A DNA stretch of 64,000 nucleotides from Candidatus Woesearchaeota archaeon. GTDB taxonomy: Archaea > Nanobdellota > Nanobdellia > Woesearchaeales > UBA525. Below, one piece after another: positions 16,234 through 25,921 of this stretch (the stretch's first letter is position 1; each line of letters begins with the position of its first letter). The notes under the pieces were generated by a model, which had not been told where the DNA came from, did no database searches, and saw nothing but the letters and a program-made list of their open reading frames with translations. The stretch lies in contig JAPPOH010000002.1 of NCBI GenBank assembly GCA_028818155.1, forward strand, positions 62,001-126,000, read 5' to 3'. The position numbers were made by a program, and so were the translations under genes.

Positions 16234-16763
16234 TGGGGCGGTTTTGGTGGCGGTGGCTCGTCCGGTGCGAGTTCGTTCGGCGCTTTTGGCTCGACCGCGA
16301 GCGGTGCGCTTGCTGGTGCTGTCATCTGCGTCTCGTGCTTGAACGGGTTCTGTAAATCCTCCGTGAGGTGCTCCTCGCTGAGTTCCATCTCCGGCGGTGC
16401 AGGAATCTCTTGTGCTGGGATCTCTTGCGGAGCTTGCTCCACGACCGGCTCTGAGAACGGGTTCGTGCTTGCGGACTTCGAGAGTGCAACGATACCGTGC
16501 GCGATCTTCGCGTTCTCTTGCCTGAGTTGTCGGAGCTGCTCTTGCACAGAGCCCTGGTGGTATGCCTTGAGCATATCATCGTTCGCCCCCTTGAAGACGT
16601 TCAGTAAACTCACAATATTCTTGTTCAGCTCTTGGAGTTGTCCGAGGAGCGAAACGCTCGCGTGCGTATCACCGAGTGGATTCCTCTTTAGTTGCTCCAC
16701 CTCCTTCCGGAGGTGTTCCACCTCACTCTGTGATACTAACTCGTAATCATCTGCCATACCCAC
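16230..16763 (-). CDS. Coiled-coil protein with proline-rich tail
   Basis: 177 residues. Heptad-like Leu/Glu segments lie at about 12-30 and 75-95; the second half is a low-complexity Pro/Glu/Ala tail ending in PPPPKPPQ. Such a layout suits a scaffold or adaptor, but I do not recognise the family. It is coupled to the 68-residue gene downstream. Confidence 0.55.
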   Translation of the reverse strand: MGMADDYELVSQSEVEHLRKEVEQLKRNPLGDTHASVSLLGQLQELNKNIVSLLNVFKGANDDMLKAYHQGSVQEQLRQLRQENAKIAHGIVALSKSASTNPFSEPVVEQAPQEIPAQEIPAPPEMELSEEHLTEDLQNPFKHETQMTAPASAPLAVEPKAPNELAPDEPPPPKPPQ

Positions 16764-16790
16764 CTCAGTGTAGTCGAGAACGAGAAGTAT

Positions 16791-18359
16791 TTAAGCGTTG
16801 CTCTGTGTTGCGATCACGTCATCGATACGCAAGATCATCATTGCCACTTCCACCGCTGAGGAGAGCGCTTGTACTTTGACTTGCAACGGTTCCACGACCC
16901 CTTCTTTCCACGCATCCATTGTTTTGCCTGTGAAGACGTTAATGCCTGCCCATTTGTTGTTCTTATGTGCCGCCTTCAGCTGCGTGACCGCATCCACAGG
17001 GTCAATGCCTGCGTTCTCGGCAAGTGTTCGTGGGATAACTTCAAGTGATTTCGCAAATGCTCGTGCCGCGAGTTGCTCTCTTCCTGTGAGTTGCATCGCG
17101 AATTGTTCTATGTGGTGCGCGATCTCAATCTCTGCTGCGCCAGCGCCCGCGATAATCTTACCTGTCTTGAGTGCTGTTGCCACATCCCCAATCGCATCTT
17201 CGAATGCGCGCTTCGCCTCTGTGGTGACATGTGTTGTGCTGCCGCGAACCAGGACCGTTGCTGCGTTGCAGCCGCGAATGACAGTCGTGTGCTCCTCACC
17301 AATGCGTTGCTCTTCCACACATGTTGCGTTCCCCAGGTCTGTTGGTGTGAGGTTGTCAAGGCTTGTGACAATGGTTCCACTTGTAGCACTCGCGATGCGT
17401 TGCATGTCAGCTTGCTTGATGCGCCTGAGGGCCAGAATGTTGTGCTGCGCGAAGAAGTGTGCTGCGACGTCATCAATGCCTTTCTGGTTGAGGACGACGG
17501 ATGCGCCTGTTGCCTTGATCTGTTCGACCATTTTCTTGAGCATTGATTCTTCCATATCGAGGAACTTTTGTAATTGCGCAGGGTCCGTGATGCTGATCTT
17601 AGCGTCCACTTCTGTGTTCTGCACCTGGATAGGGGTATTCACGAGAGCGATTGTTGCGTTCTCGACTGTGGAAGGCATACTGCCTGCGAGGCGTTCCTTC
17701 TCAAGGACGATGCCATCGACAAGCGCTGTCTCTTCCAGCTGTCCACCTGTGCGCGTCACAGTAGTGATGCTCGTGCGCTCCACGTTTGAGAGTTGGATGA
17801 GCGTACCTGCTTCCATTGGCGTGGCGATACTCGTTGCCGCATTGACCACAATATCTGCGAAGTGTTCCCTCGCCTCTTCCACACCTTTTCCCGTCATTGC
17901 TGTGCGCGCGATCTGCTGCAAGACCTTTGTGTCTTCGATCGTGACCGGTTTCGCAATGGAGGTGATGAAGCGTTGTGCTGCAGCACCTGCAAGTCTGTAG
18001 CCTTTCGCGATCACCGTTGGGTGGATGCCTTGTTCTAAGAGTTCTTCTGCGTTCTTGAGGAGTTCTCCTGCTAAGACAACTGCAGTTGTGGTGCCGTCCC
18101 CTACTTCCGCTTCTTGTGTCTTTGCGATGTCAACGATCATCTTCGCGCACGGGTGCACGATTTGCATATCTTCAAGAATGGTGACGCCGTCATTCGTGAC
18201 GGTGACCTGATCATGCACGACGAGCATTTTGTCCATGCCTTTCGGCCCCAGTGTGGTTCGCACCGCTTCAGCAACGAGTTTTGCAGCATGGATGTTCATG
18301 CGCTGAACATCCCTCCCAGTCGTTCTGTTCGTATCCTCCGGCATAATTAGTTCGCTCAC
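16791..18359 (-). CDS. thsA: Thermosome subunit (group II chaperonin)
   Basis: ATP-driven folding chaperone forming a double ring. It has 522 residues: [14 protein letters not shown] near residue 34, NDGVTIL near residue 55, the ATPase signature [15 protein letters not shown] near residue 88, and the late [12 protein letters not shown] segment. The usual Gly/Met-rich C-terminal tail is absent. The start is GTG 18359, preceded by GGTGA and a TATA near 18391-18400; the first Met codon is at 18344. Confidence 0.96.
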   Translation of the reverse strand: MSELIMPEDTNRTTGRDVQRMNIHAAKLVAEAVRTTLGPKGMDKMLVVHDQVTVTNDGVTILEDMQIVHPCAKMIVDIAKTQEAEVGDGTTTAVVLAGELLKNAEELLEQGIHPTVIAKGYRLAGAAAQRFITSIAKPVTIEDTKVLQQIARTAMTGKGVEEAREHFADIVVNAATSIATPMEAGTLIQLSNVERTSITTVTRTGGQLEETALVDGIVLEKERLAGSMPSTVENATIALVNTPIQVQNTEVDAKISITDPAQLQKFLDMEESMLKKMVEQIKATGASVVLNQKGIDDVAAHFFAQHNILALRRIKQADMQRIASATSGTIVTSLDNLTPTDLGNATCVEEQRIGEEHTTVIRGCNAATVLVRGSTTHVTTEAKRAFEDAIGDVATALKTGKIIAGAGAAEIEIAHHIEQFAMQLTGREQLAARAFAKSLEVIPRTLAENAGIDPVDAVTQLKAAHKNNKWAGINVFTGKTMDAWKEGVVEPLQVKVQALSSAVEVAMMILRIDDVIATQSNA

Positions 18360-18392
18360 GCAATCACCCGGGAAGGTGGAGGAGGCTACGTT

Positions 18393-19310
18393 TTATAAAT
18401 CTGTGGTGTTGGAAATCCCTTTGCGGGCTTGTGCGCAGAACCGTTCTACTTTTTGAGGATATACAGCAAGGATCCTATCGTATGTTCTTGCTACGAACGG
18501 GACCATGCGGTGCATCATCGGGACTCGCTCTAGTTCTGGAAGGTCTCTTGCTCCAAGAATTTCATTCACTGCACGCATAGCTTTTTTGGATGGGTCTCTT
18601 GTCATTGGGCACCCAACTGTTCCTCTTATTCTGTATTTGCATATCTCCTGTTGATCGAGTTTTCCATTTGGAAACAGCGTATACGCTCCATTTCTACCCA
18701 TACCATCAAGGACTGCAGCATGATAACCCATATTTACTGCAGCACAGTCACTCGCGTCACGCACAAGATCTATGTCTGTTTCTGCAAGTTTCTGTGCGAG
18801 ACACAACCCAAGTATACCTACTAATCCGAGCTTCAAACCACCACTAATTGCTGTGCTCAGATCAAAGTCGACATTCATAGGTGCACGTGAGCACGCCTTC
18901 CCCAGGGATACCATCTCGCTAATTCTCTCGCCGAAGTATGCATTCGTTGCGAAGTCTGAAAAGCCTATGAGTTCAGGTTTCATGCACTGGTCATTTGTAA
19001 TATCTTCTCTGCGCACATCACTTCGTTGTTCACTTGCTTCAATCAAGAGCGCATTAAACAACTTGCTTTCATGCAGTTCCAGCGCTGATGCTACCCATTT
19101 ATTGAACTGCACATAACTCGTAGTCAACTTCAAAGCATCTCCTATACGAAACTGCGGGGCAGTATCACTTGTTTCTACTATTCGAGTCTGAGCAAGCAAT
19201 TCTTGTGTATTATCTCCAGGATAACGCATTTCATACACTGGGTGCATGAACAGAAGTGCATCCGCAACTGCTTGTACGTATTGTGCGTATTCTTCTGTTT
19301 CACTCATCAA
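18393..19310 (-). CDS. Hypothetical 305-residue protein
   Basis: Soluble, nine cysteines spread along the chain, a Gly-rich hydrophobic helix (GGLKLGLVGILGLCLAQKL) near residue 157, and a late KYRIRGTVGCPMTRDP motif. I recognise no family. The TATA at about 19326-19336 puts transcription start near 19307, so the second Met may be the true first residue. It is upstream of, and in the same orientation as, the thermosome. Confidence 0.5.
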   Translation of the reverse strand: MMSETEEYAQYVQAVADALLFMHPVYEMRYPGDNTQELLAQTRIVETSDTAPQFRIGDALKLTTSYVQFNKWVASALELHESKLFNALLIEASEQRSDVRREDITNDQCMKPELIGFSDFATNAYFGERISEMVSLGKACSRAPMNVDFDLSTAISGGLKLGLVGILGLCLAQKLAETDIDLVRDASDCAAVNMGYHAAVLDGMGRNGAYTLFPNGKLDQQEICKYRIRGTVGCPMTRDPSKKAMRAVNEILGARDLPELERVPMMHRMVPFVARTYDRILAVYPQKVERFCAQARKGISNTTDL

Positions 19311-19407
19311 GAGACGTAAGCAGCCATCTATTTATAAATATTCTCTCTTTCACTACTCATAAGAAAGAACAAAAAGGCTTATATTCGGTGACGCGCCATG
19401 CATACAT

Positions 19408-19947
19408 ATGATCATCACCATCTCCGGCGATCCCGGCTCCGGGAAGAGTACGCTCGGCCGCATGCTCGCAGCAGAATTCGGCATTCCCTTCTTCAGCATG
19501 GGTGACGTACGCAGAGAGTTCGCAGCAGATCAAGGAATGACCATTACAGAGTTGAATGAGCGGGCGAAGACGGACGCGACATCCGATGAGCTCGTTGACA
19601 ATTTTCAGTCCACGTTACCTGAGAAGCACGAGTCGTTCGTGATCGATTCCCGTCTGGGCTTTCATTTTATTCCGCAAAGTGTCAAGATTTTTGTCCATTG
19701 CGAGCCGAACGAAGCCGCGAGGCGTATTCTGGAGCAGAACCGTGAGGGAGAGTCGTTTTCCACTGTGGAAGAAGGCGCCCAGTCTATTGTCGAACGTCGA
19801 GCAATGGATACGGAACGGTACCTGCAGCTCTACCACATTGATCCGACGGATGAAGCGCACTATGACTTTGTGATTGACTCAACGAATATCACGCCGATGG
19901 AGAAGATGGACAAAGTGCTGGCGTTCTTGAAGGACAACACACCATAG
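19408..19947 (+). CDS. cmk: Cytidylate kinase, archaeal type
   Basis: Phosphorylates CMP and dCMP. The P-loop is GDPGSGKST at residues 7-15, followed by the archaeal Cmk segment FSMGDVRREFA, then VIDSRLGFHFI near residue 78 for nucleotide monophosphate binding and an Arg-rich lid (ERRAMDTERY). It has 179 residues, normal for the family. TATA CTTATATTC near 19378. Confidence 0.88.
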   Translation: MIITISGDPGSGKSTLGRMLAAEFGIPFFSMGDVRREFAADQGMTITELNERAKTDATSDELVDNFQSTLPEKHESFVIDSRLGFHFIPQSVKIFVHCEPNEAARRILEQNREGESFSTVEEGAQSIVERRAMDTERYLQLYHIDPTDEAHYDFVIDSTNITPMEKMDKVLAFLKDNTP

Positions 19948-20095
19948 AGAATGTTGCACCTATGTATCTTCTCATGCAGAAAGTCATTAGCTACTAACTA
20001 GAATTTCGGGGACTAAAGCTCCCAAAAAAATTCATAATTACTTGAAAGTAGTCACACTTAGAAATATTTAAATACTGCAGTACATCCTCTCGAGC

Positions 20096-20590
20096 ATGCG
20101 ATACAAAGTCACCGAGCTATTCCCGGAAACAGATGACACTCCTGGATATACAAGCGGGACTCCCATGAAAGTACGAGTGTATCCTGAAGAGACACCCGCA
20201 AGAAATATACTAATAGGTCTGCTTCAAAGTGCGTACGATATGTCTAGAAAAATAAGTCCTGTTGAAGGAATTGAAGCACTCGCTGTTGGCGATGCAGCAA
20301 AGCAATTGACCTATGAAGAAGAAGATTCACGAACTCGATTAGAAAAGCTGAAAGGTGCTCCTGATATTCGCGTTCCAACAGGTGCCCGTGCAGGATACAT
20401 TCATGGACTACCAGTAAAACTTCAAATTACTGCCGCAGAAGATGCTACAGACGCATATGATGTTGCAACCCATGTTTTCGAAAGAGATATTGGAAGTACT
20501 GAAACCTTGTTTGAGATGGTTGAGGATGCTCTGCCAAGTATCGAACAAGAGTTGGCTAAACCGACCTGGCGTGAACGTTTGTTTGGGTAA
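20096..20590 (+). CDS. Hypothetical protein, 164 residues
   Basis: Soluble, acidic. It has a central SRTRLEKLKGAPDI segment and a C-terminal helical part. The TATA AAATATTTAAA (about 20063-20073) places transcription start on ATG 20096, so the message is leaderless. No family recognised. Confidence 0.5.
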   Translation: MRYKVTELFPETDDTPGYTSGTPMKVRVYPEETPARNILIGLLQSAYDMSRKISPVEGIEALAVGDAAKQLTYEEEDSRTRLEKLKGAPDIRVPTGARAGYIHGLPVKLQITAAEDATDAYDVATHVFERDIGSTETLFEMVEDALPSIEQELAKPTWRERLFG

Positions 20591-20646
20591 ACACTTCTTT
20601 AATCTACGGCACATCCCACTTAATACTTGCGGAACCCCCGCGGAAA

Positions 20647-20657
20647 CCTTTATAAAG
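20647..20657 (+). promoter_or_regulatory. TATA box for the FKBP gene
   Basis: CCTTTATAAAG lies within the spacer after the 164-residue gene. It lies downstream of the longest possible upstream start codon (20627), which rules that start out and supports ATG 20714. Confidence 0.6.
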
Positions 20658-20713
20658 AACACGATGTCCCTTCAGATGTTCTAGTGTGTTCCTATCACCT
20701 AGAGCGTAGCACA

Positions 20714-21337
20714 ATGAAAAACGGCGACTTCGTCAAACTCAACTACACTGGCCGATTAGAAGATGGCACCGTCTTCGACACAACAGACCCTGCAACAGCG
20801 AAAACCGCGAACATGCAAGCAGACGTGCAACCCGTCACGATCTGTATCGGTGAGAAGATGCTCATTCCTGGCTTGGACGAGGCACTGACGAGCGAAAAGG
20901 ACAAACAATTCACCACCATCGTACCAGCAGAGAAGGCATTCGGCAAGAAAGATACGAAATTACTGAGGGTCATTCCTACACAACAATTATCCAAGCAAAA
21001 AATCCAACCATACCCTGGCATGCAACTGAACATTGATAACAACTATGGCATCGTCAAGACAACAGGTGGCGGTCGCACCGTCGTGGACTTTAATCATCCA
21101 CTCGCAGGCAAGGATGTCTCGTACGAGGTAGAAGTCCTCGATGAGAAGATCAGCACAAACGCAAAGGTTGCCGCGTTACTCAAAGCATCCAGCGTCCCCT
21201 ACAAGACGATTACAGTAAAAGAGAAGCACGCAACAGTACAATTCGAGCAAATGCTCCCCGAGCCCATGCTCAACATCATCCAAGAAACGATCAAACGATT
21301 AACAGACATCACAACAGTCAGCTTTGAGAACATATAA
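20714..21337 (+). CDS. FKBP-type peptidyl-prolyl isomerase (SlyD-like, long form)
   Basis: Catalyses proline cis-trans isomerisation and acts as a folding helper. The family opening is present ([21 protein letters not shown]), with LIPGLDEAL near residue 55, the inserted IF-like flap domain, and closing [19 protein letters not shown]-terminal extension of about 55 residues marks the long archaeal form. It has 207 residues. The frame extends upstream, but the TATA at 20647 excludes that. Confidence 0.92.
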   Translation: MKNGDFVKLNYTGRLEDGTVFDTTDPATAKTANMQADVQPVTICIGEKMLIPGLDEALTSEKDKQFTTIVPAEKAFGKKDTKLLRVIPTQQLSKQKIQPYPGMQLNIDNNYGIVKTTGGGRTVVDFNHPLAGKDVSYEVEVLDEKISTNAKVAALLKASSVPYKTITVKEKHATVQFEQMLPEPMLNIIQETIKRLTDITTVSFENI

Positions 21338-21363
21338 ATACGCAAGAAAAAAACACGATAACC

Positions 21364-22479
21364 ATGGACAGTTTCATCACACACGCACGCGAAACAACAC
21401 AAGAAGAAGAGCGGCAGCCGCCGAAAGTAGCGAATGCCGTCGACGCAGAGCTTGAAGCGCTGATTCAGCAGCAGAAAGCCACGATCAAAGTTGTCGGCTG
21501 CGGTGGCGGTGGCAACAACACGATCAACCGGATCGCGGAAGTCGGCATCGAAGGCGCGGAAACGATCGCCGTGAACACCGACGCACAAGACTTGCTGTAC
21601 ACATCCGCAGACATCAAAATTCTCATCGGAAAAGAACTCACAAGGGGCCTTGGCGCCGGCGCCATGCCAAAAATCGGCGAGGATTCAGCACGAGAAAGTG
21701 AACACGAGATCAAGAAAGCGCTCGATGGCGCGGATATGGTCTTCATCACCTGCGGCCTCGGAGGCGGTACGGGCACAGGGAGCGCTCCTGTCGTTGCAGA
21801 AGTCGCAAAGAAGCAAGGCGCACTCACCATCGGTGTGGTGACCCTCCCCTTCACGATGGAAGGGAATAGGAGATACGATAACGCAGTGCACGGCCTTGAG
21901 CGACTCGAACACTCTGTGGACACACTCATCGTGATTCCGAATGATAAGCTCTTAGAACTCGCGCCAGATTTACCGATGCACACCTCATTCAAAGTTGCTG
22001 ACGAGATTCTCACGAATAGCGTGAAGGGGATTGCTGAACTCGTCACCAAAACGGGACTCGTGAACCTTGACTTTGCAGATATTCGCACCGTAATGGGGAA
22101 CGGAGGCGTGGCGCTGATTGGTGTCGGAGAATCCGATACGGAGAATCGCGCCACAGAGGCTGTGGAGAAAGCGATTAACAACCCATTACTTGACGTTGAC
22201 ATTAGCGGCGCATCTGGCGCGCTCATTAACGTTGCTGGCGGGAATGACATGACACTCGAGGAAGCACGACGTGTCGTGGAAACGATTAGCAACAAACTCG
22301 ATGAAGACGCAAGAATCATTTGGGGCGCGCAGATCTCTGACGATCTGGAAGGCACGATCAGAGCAATGTTGATCGTAACGGGCGTGAAGAGCGCACAGAT
22401 CATTGGCGGCGCCGCGTCCAGTGACGATCACGACGCAAAAAAAATTGAAGAGGAGCTCGGCATCGACTTTGTGAACTAA
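21364..22479 (+). CDS. ftsZ: Cell division protein FtsZ
   Basis: Tubulin-like GTPase forming the division ring. The 371 residues include [12 protein letters not shown] near residue 45, the tubulin signature [11 protein letters not shown] near residue 136, and the T7 loop N-L-D-F-A-D near residue 236. The N-terminal 40 residues are an acidic linker. It is followed after one base by secE, the conserved archaeal ftsZ-secE-spt5 order. Confidence 0.97.
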   Translation: MDSFITHARETTQEEERQPPKVANAVDAELEALIQQQKATIKVVGCGGGGNNTINRIAEVGIEGAETIAVNTDAQDLLYTSADIKILIGKELTRGLGAGAMPKIGEDSARESEHEIKKALDGADMVFITCGLGGGTGTGSAPVVAEVAKKQGALTIGVVTLPFTMEGNRRYDNAVHGLERLEHSVDTLIVIPNDKLLELAPDLPMHTSFKVADEILTNSVKGIAELVTKTGLVNLDFADIRTVMGNGGVALIGVGESDTENRATEAVEKAINNPLLDVDISGASGALINVAGGNDMTLEEARRVVETISNKLDEDARIIWGAQISDDLEGTIRAMLIVTGVKSAQIIGGAASSDDHDAKKIEEELGIDFVN

Positions 22480-22480
22480 A

Positions 22481-22669
22481 ATGGAGCAAGAATCTTTCCA
22501 AACAAAGGCAGTGCGCTTCTGGTTCCAGTGTCTCCGCGTACTCCGCGTGACGAAAAAGCCAGATAACAAAGAGTACAAGATGCTCTTGAAGGTCTCCGGG
22601 CTCGGTATTGCCGTGATCGGTGTGATCGGCTTCATCCTCTTCATGTTGAAAACATTACTTTTGGGATAA
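22481..22669 (+). CDS. secE: Preprotein translocase subunit SecE
   Basis: Sec61-gamma homologue that clamps the SecY channel. It has 62 residues: an amphipathic helix, the R-V-L-R-V-T-K-K-P-D motif with E-Y, and one transmembrane helix (about 38-58). It lies between ftsZ and spt5 with spacers of one and two bases. Confidence 0.93.
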   Translation: MEQESFQTKAVRFWFQCLRVLRVTKKPDNKEYKMLLKVSGLGIAVIGVIGFILFMLKTLLLG

Positions 22670-22671
22670 TC

Positions 22672-23412
22672 ATGACAGACGAACAGAACGAAGAACCACC
22701 AACTGAAGCACCTGCAGCGGAGAAGAACAAAGAAGCTTCACACGAGCCTGCAGAGCAGAAAGAAACACCAGCTGAAGAACAAAAGGAAGAAGCTCCAGTC
22801 GAGGAAGCGGAAGCGCCAAAAGAAGTCGAGGTCGAGGATCTCTTGAACGAAGCCACAGAAAAGAAAGAGGTTGAAGTTGACGATCTCCTGAAAGAGGCAA
22901 GCGCACCCGAAGAGGAAGCACCTGCAGAAGAACCTGCTCCTCCCGAGGAGAAGCCAGAACAAACCACACACATTTATGCACTCAGAACGACCGCGAACAG
23001 AGAGGACCAAGTCCTTTCCTTCGTATCCAGTAACGCAGCAAGGAAAAAATTACCAGTGCACACAGTCATTTCGCCGCATGGCATGCGGGGCTATATTTTT
23101 GTTGAGGCAGATGATCCTATCTCTGCAGAGCAAGCAGCACAAGGCGTGCCGTACGCAAAAGGCATCTTGCCTGCTGAGATTAACTACACGGAGATCGAGC
23201 ACATGCTCGAACAAGTGAAGAAAGAGATCAAGATCCAGAAGAACGACATCGTGGAGATCATCTCCGGGCCGTTCAAGCGCGAGAACGCGAAGATCACGCG
23301 CGTGGACAAGGCGAAGGAAGAAGTTGTGGTTGAGCTCTTAGAAGCGGCCGTGCCAATTCCGATCACGCTGAATATTGACGCGGTGAAGGTTATTCGAAGA
23401 GAGGAAGAGTAG
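22672..23412 (+). CDS. spt5: Transcription elongation factor Spt5 (NusG) with acidic N-terminal tail
   Basis: Binds the RNA polymerase clamp with Spt4 to keep it processive. The NGN domain begins near residue 100 (IYALRTTANREDQV) and the KOW domain near 190 (DIVEIISGPFKRENAKI). The first roughly 95 residues are a Glu/Ala/Pro-rich, disordered extension not found in most archaeal Spt5, which are near 150 residues; here the total is 246. Confidence 0.93.
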   Translation: MTDEQNEEPPTEAPAAEKNKEASHEPAEQKETPAEEQKEEAPVEEAEAPKEVEVEDLLNEATEKKEVEVDDLLKEASAPEEEAPAEEPAPPEEKPEQTTHIYALRTTANREDQVLSFVSSNAARKKLPVHTVISPHGMRGYIFVEADDPISAEQAAQGVPYAKGILPAEINYTEIEHMLEQVKKEIKIQKNDIVEIISGPFKRENAKITRVDKAKEEVVVELLEAAVPIPITLNIDAVKVIRREEE

Positions 23413-23799
23413 TTACCTTCTCGCGTCATGGATCCGCGCGATAATCTCTTCATCAGATTTCGTCATGTCATAGTTCTCGAGCTCGTCTGGCGTGATCCAC
23501 ACCATGTCGTGCACTTCTAATAATTGCGGTTCTCCTTCCAGAATAGAGCATTCATAATATTTGATCGCGTAGTCCTTTCCTTTGTGGTGGACGGATGATT
23601 CCCCAATATACGAGCCAACTGCAACAGTAATACCGAGTTCTTCGATCAATTCTCTGACAAGCGCGTCCTGCTCTGACTCATCTTCCTCGACTTTGCCGCC
23701 GGGGAACTCCCACTTCAACGGCAGGATGTCCTCTGGCCGCCGCTGTGTGATGAGGATCTTGCCTTTTTGTTCAAGTACACCCGCGACAACCGAAATCAT
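23413..23799 (-). CDS. NUDIX hydrolase (MutT-like)
   Basis: 128 residues. The Nudix box is complete: GGKVEEDESEQDAL then RELIEELGI, giving G-x5-E-x7-R-E-x-x-E-E-x-G. The sequence before it, QRRPEDILPLKWEFPGG, matches the MutT / (d)CTP pyrophosphatase branch that cleans oxidised or non-canonical nucleotides. Its stop directly abuts the spt5 stop. Confidence 0.9.
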   Translation of the reverse strand: MISVVAGVLEQKGKILITQRRPEDILPLKWEFPGGKVEEDESEQDALVRELIEELGITVAVGSYIGESSVHHKGKDYAIKYYECSILEGEPQLLEVHDMVWITPDELENYDMTKSDEEIIARIHDARR

Positions 23800-23868
23800 A
23801 CTATTAATTTTGCACTAAGATTTATAAAGGCTTCGTCGCTCTCTTCCGAGGGTGAGTTGGAGTGAGGT

Positions 23869-24375
23869 GTGGAAGTACATATCGATCTTTCCGGAAAGTA
23901 CGCGCAACTTGGCAAACCGACAGCAATAGCGCTTGTGAATGAACAAGGTATACTGCTGAAAGGAGTACTCATTGAGTCGAAAGTGAAGAAAGCACTTGTG
24001 AAACGTGGTTTGCACTTCACCGGAGAGCATGTGCAAAAACTACATGCCCGAATAGTTGGATTGCTGCTGGAAGAGTTTCTGTCTCACGCAACACGTATCG
24101 TCATTTGCGATGATCATCCACCATTTCAGAAGTTGCAAGAACAGATAAATTCATATTTCATGGGACATCCCTTGTATACGTCTACACTTGTTGAGTCAGT
24201 CAAAGAATATCGTCGAAAGGAGAATGATGATGCTGCAACCTCTCTCGCAGATAGAGCAGCCAAATTAATTCGTAAGAATGCGAAACACATACGAAATGAA
24301 CACAGACAGCATGATTGCTTTCGGAAGTTACATGTCATGTCCTTTCAGCAACTGTTACAGTTATATCAGAAGTAG
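23869..24375 (+). CDS. Hypothetical protein, possible RNase H-like fold
   Basis: 168 residues with a GTG start. The first strand has an Asp (VHIDLSGKYAQLG), a second strand ends in VICDDH near residue 83, and a helical basic C-terminus follows. This spacing recalls RNase H-like nucleases, but I cannot complete the acidic set, so this is only a hint. TATA TTTATAAAG at 23821-23829. Confidence 0.5.
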   Translation: MEVHIDLSGKYAQLGKPTAIALVNEQGILLKGVLIESKVKKALVKRGLHFTGEHVQKLHARIVGLLLEEFLSHATRIVICDDHPPFQKLQEQINSYFMGHPLYTSTLVESVKEYRRKENDDAATSLADRAAKLIRKNAKHIRNEHRQHDCFRKLHVMSFQQLLQLYQK

Positions 24376-24542
24376 AAGAGTCGGATGGACCAACCGTATC
24401 ACCTGCTTCCACAGTGGACTACGCACAACACGTGACGCTTTTACGGCCCGCCGGTCTTCGCTATATGGTACTACGTCCACTATTTATCTCTTTCGATCTT
24501 CACGTCCAAACCTTTAAAAAGGACTTGGTATTCGCACGCACC

Positions 24543-25277
24543 ATGGGAACAGAAACTGTGGAGACACTCGTTGCAGGCGGCAAAGCGACAGCTGCGCCAC
24601 CATTAGCGCCAACACTCGCACCACTCGGCGTGGATATCAAGGGCGTTGTTGCTGCAATTAACGAGAAGACAGCGAGTTTTGACGGCATGCAAGTGCCGGT
24701 GAAAGTTGTCGTTGACACAGACACGAAAGAGTTCGAGATCACAGTCGGAACGCCACCTGCGTCCGCATTAATCAAGAAAGAGGCAGGGATCGAGAAAGGC
24801 TCCGGCCGGCAGACCGAAGAGTTTGTCGCAGATTTGGCTATTGAGCAAGTTATCAAGATTGCACAGATGAAGGAGCAAGACCTCCACGGGAAGACGCCGA
24901 AAGCCAGAGTGAAAGAGATTGTTGGCACATGCAACGGCATGGGTGTCAAAGTCACAGGCAAGCACGCAAAAGAGGCCATGGCAGACATCGAGGCAGGCAA
25001 GTTCGACAAGGAGATCACTGAAGGGAAGACTGAATTGTCGGAAGAAGAGAAGAAGAAGCTCGAAGCGGAGCGAAAGGCGATGCAGGAAGAGCTCAAGAAG
25101 AAACACGCAGAGCAGGAACAGAAAGTCCAGGAGATCTTGGACGCTGCGAAAGAGAGCAACGCGACAAACACACAGATCAGACAGAACCTCGCTGCTGCAG
25201 GTATCACTGACGACGTTATCGATAAGGTTGCACCGAAGAGCAAGGCTGCAGGCGATGATCCGAAGCCTGAAGCATAG
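24543..25277 (+). CDS. rpl11: 50S ribosomal protein uL11 with long charged tail
   Basis: Part of the GTPase-associated centre of the large subunit. The core (about residues 1-160) shows GGKATAAPPLAPTLAPLG, the FEITVGTPPASALIKKEAG segment and the GTCNGMGV closing helix. An extra C-terminal tail of about 80 residues is coiled-coil and Lys/Glu-rich, giving 244 residues instead of about 160. TATA CCTTTAAAAAG near 24512-24522 makes ATG 24543 nearly leaderless. In many archaea uL11 follows spt5 directly; here two genes intervene and uL1 is not present. Confidence 0.94.
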   Translation: MGTETVETLVAGGKATAAPPLAPTLAPLGVDIKGVVAAINEKTASFDGMQVPVKVVVDTDTKEFEITVGTPPASALIKKEAGIEKGSGRQTEEFVADLAIEQVIKIAQMKEQDLHGKTPKARVKEIVGTCNGMGVKVTGKHAKEAMADIEAGKFDKEITEGKTELSEEEKKKLEAERKAMQEELKKKHAEQEQKVQEILDAAKESNATNTQIRQNLAAAGITDDVIDKVAPKSKAAGDDPKPEA

Positions 25278-25362
25278 TTGCCCGTGTTTCCTCCCACATT
25301 GATTTTAGGCTAGATAAGCGCAGCAGTAAGTTTATATGTAGATCATCATCTCTTTGTAGTAG

Positions 25363-25818
25363 GTGCATGCAATGGGGATACTTACTGATGATTATGGTTA
25401 CTACTCTCCTTTCAAGTGTTTCGTAGCTACAGCGCTCACGCTCGTGCTTGCAATGGGCTCATGTGAAGTGCTCAACAGGTATACATACTCAGAAGGGGCG
25501 CGTTCAGGAGTAATAAACAAATTTTCGAACAAGGGGTGGTTGTTTAAGACATGGGAAGGACAGTTAGCTCTTGAAGGAATCGTTAGTTCTGGAACACATA
25601 CAGGCGCCAATGTATGGGACTTCAGTCTCGATAGAGGGGCGCGACACGGAGAAGATGTTGGTGCCCTTGCAGAGGAGATGCAGCACTACTTAGAGCAAGG
25701 ATGCAAAGTAGAACTGGAGTACATAGAGCCTGGTACGACATGGCCCTGGAGATCTGAAACAGACTACTTAGTGCAACGCGTCACTCCGACTGGGAACTGC
25801 TCTCCACTTCCAGAGTAG
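25363..25818 (+). CDS. Small membrane protein with GWLFKTWEG motif
   Basis: 151 residues. One transmembrane helix at about 18-36 is followed by an external domain. SGVINKFSNKGWLFKTWEG resembles a widespread family of small uncharacterised bacterial and phage membrane proteins; I know no function. The start is GTG 25363 or ATG 25372, with a TATA TTTATATGT at 25331-25339. Confidence 0.6.
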   Translation: MHAMGILTDDYGYYSPFKCFVATALTLVLAMGSCEVLNRYTYSEGARSGVINKFSNKGWLFKTWEGQLALEGIVSSGTHTGANVWDFSLDRGARHGEDVGALAEEMQHYLEQGCKVELEYIEPGTTWPWRSETDYLVQRVTPTGNCSPLPE

Positions 25819-25847
25819 CATGCTGAACTACTGAGAAAAAGCGAATT

Positions 25848-25857
25848 CTTTATAAAC
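25848..25857 (+). promoter_or_regulatory. TATA box and ribosome site of the eS19 operon
   Basis: CTTTATAAAC lies about 70 bases before the eS19 start. A strong GAGGAGG ribosome site at about 25907-25913 follows, so this ribosomal message has a leader of about 40 bases. Confidence 0.6.
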
Positions 25858-25921
25858 ACTTCAAAAATCACGATCACTGGACCCGCGAAAGCGGCGTGAT
25901 CCATCCGAGGAGGAAAACCCA

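Noticed and set aside
16798-18000. 400-residue plus-strand frame opposite the thermosome gene
   Set aside because: It is the mirror of a strongly conserved gene and its Ser/Cys/Ala-rich sequence has no domain pattern.
19980-20040. Hairpin terminator after cmk
   Set aside because: GGGGACTAAAGCTCCC forms only a four-pair stem with mismatches and is followed by A rather than T on the coding strand.
21465-22403. 312-residue minus-strand frame opposite ftsZ
   Set aside because: Pure shadow of ftsZ codon bias; Ser/Pro-rich with no promoter.
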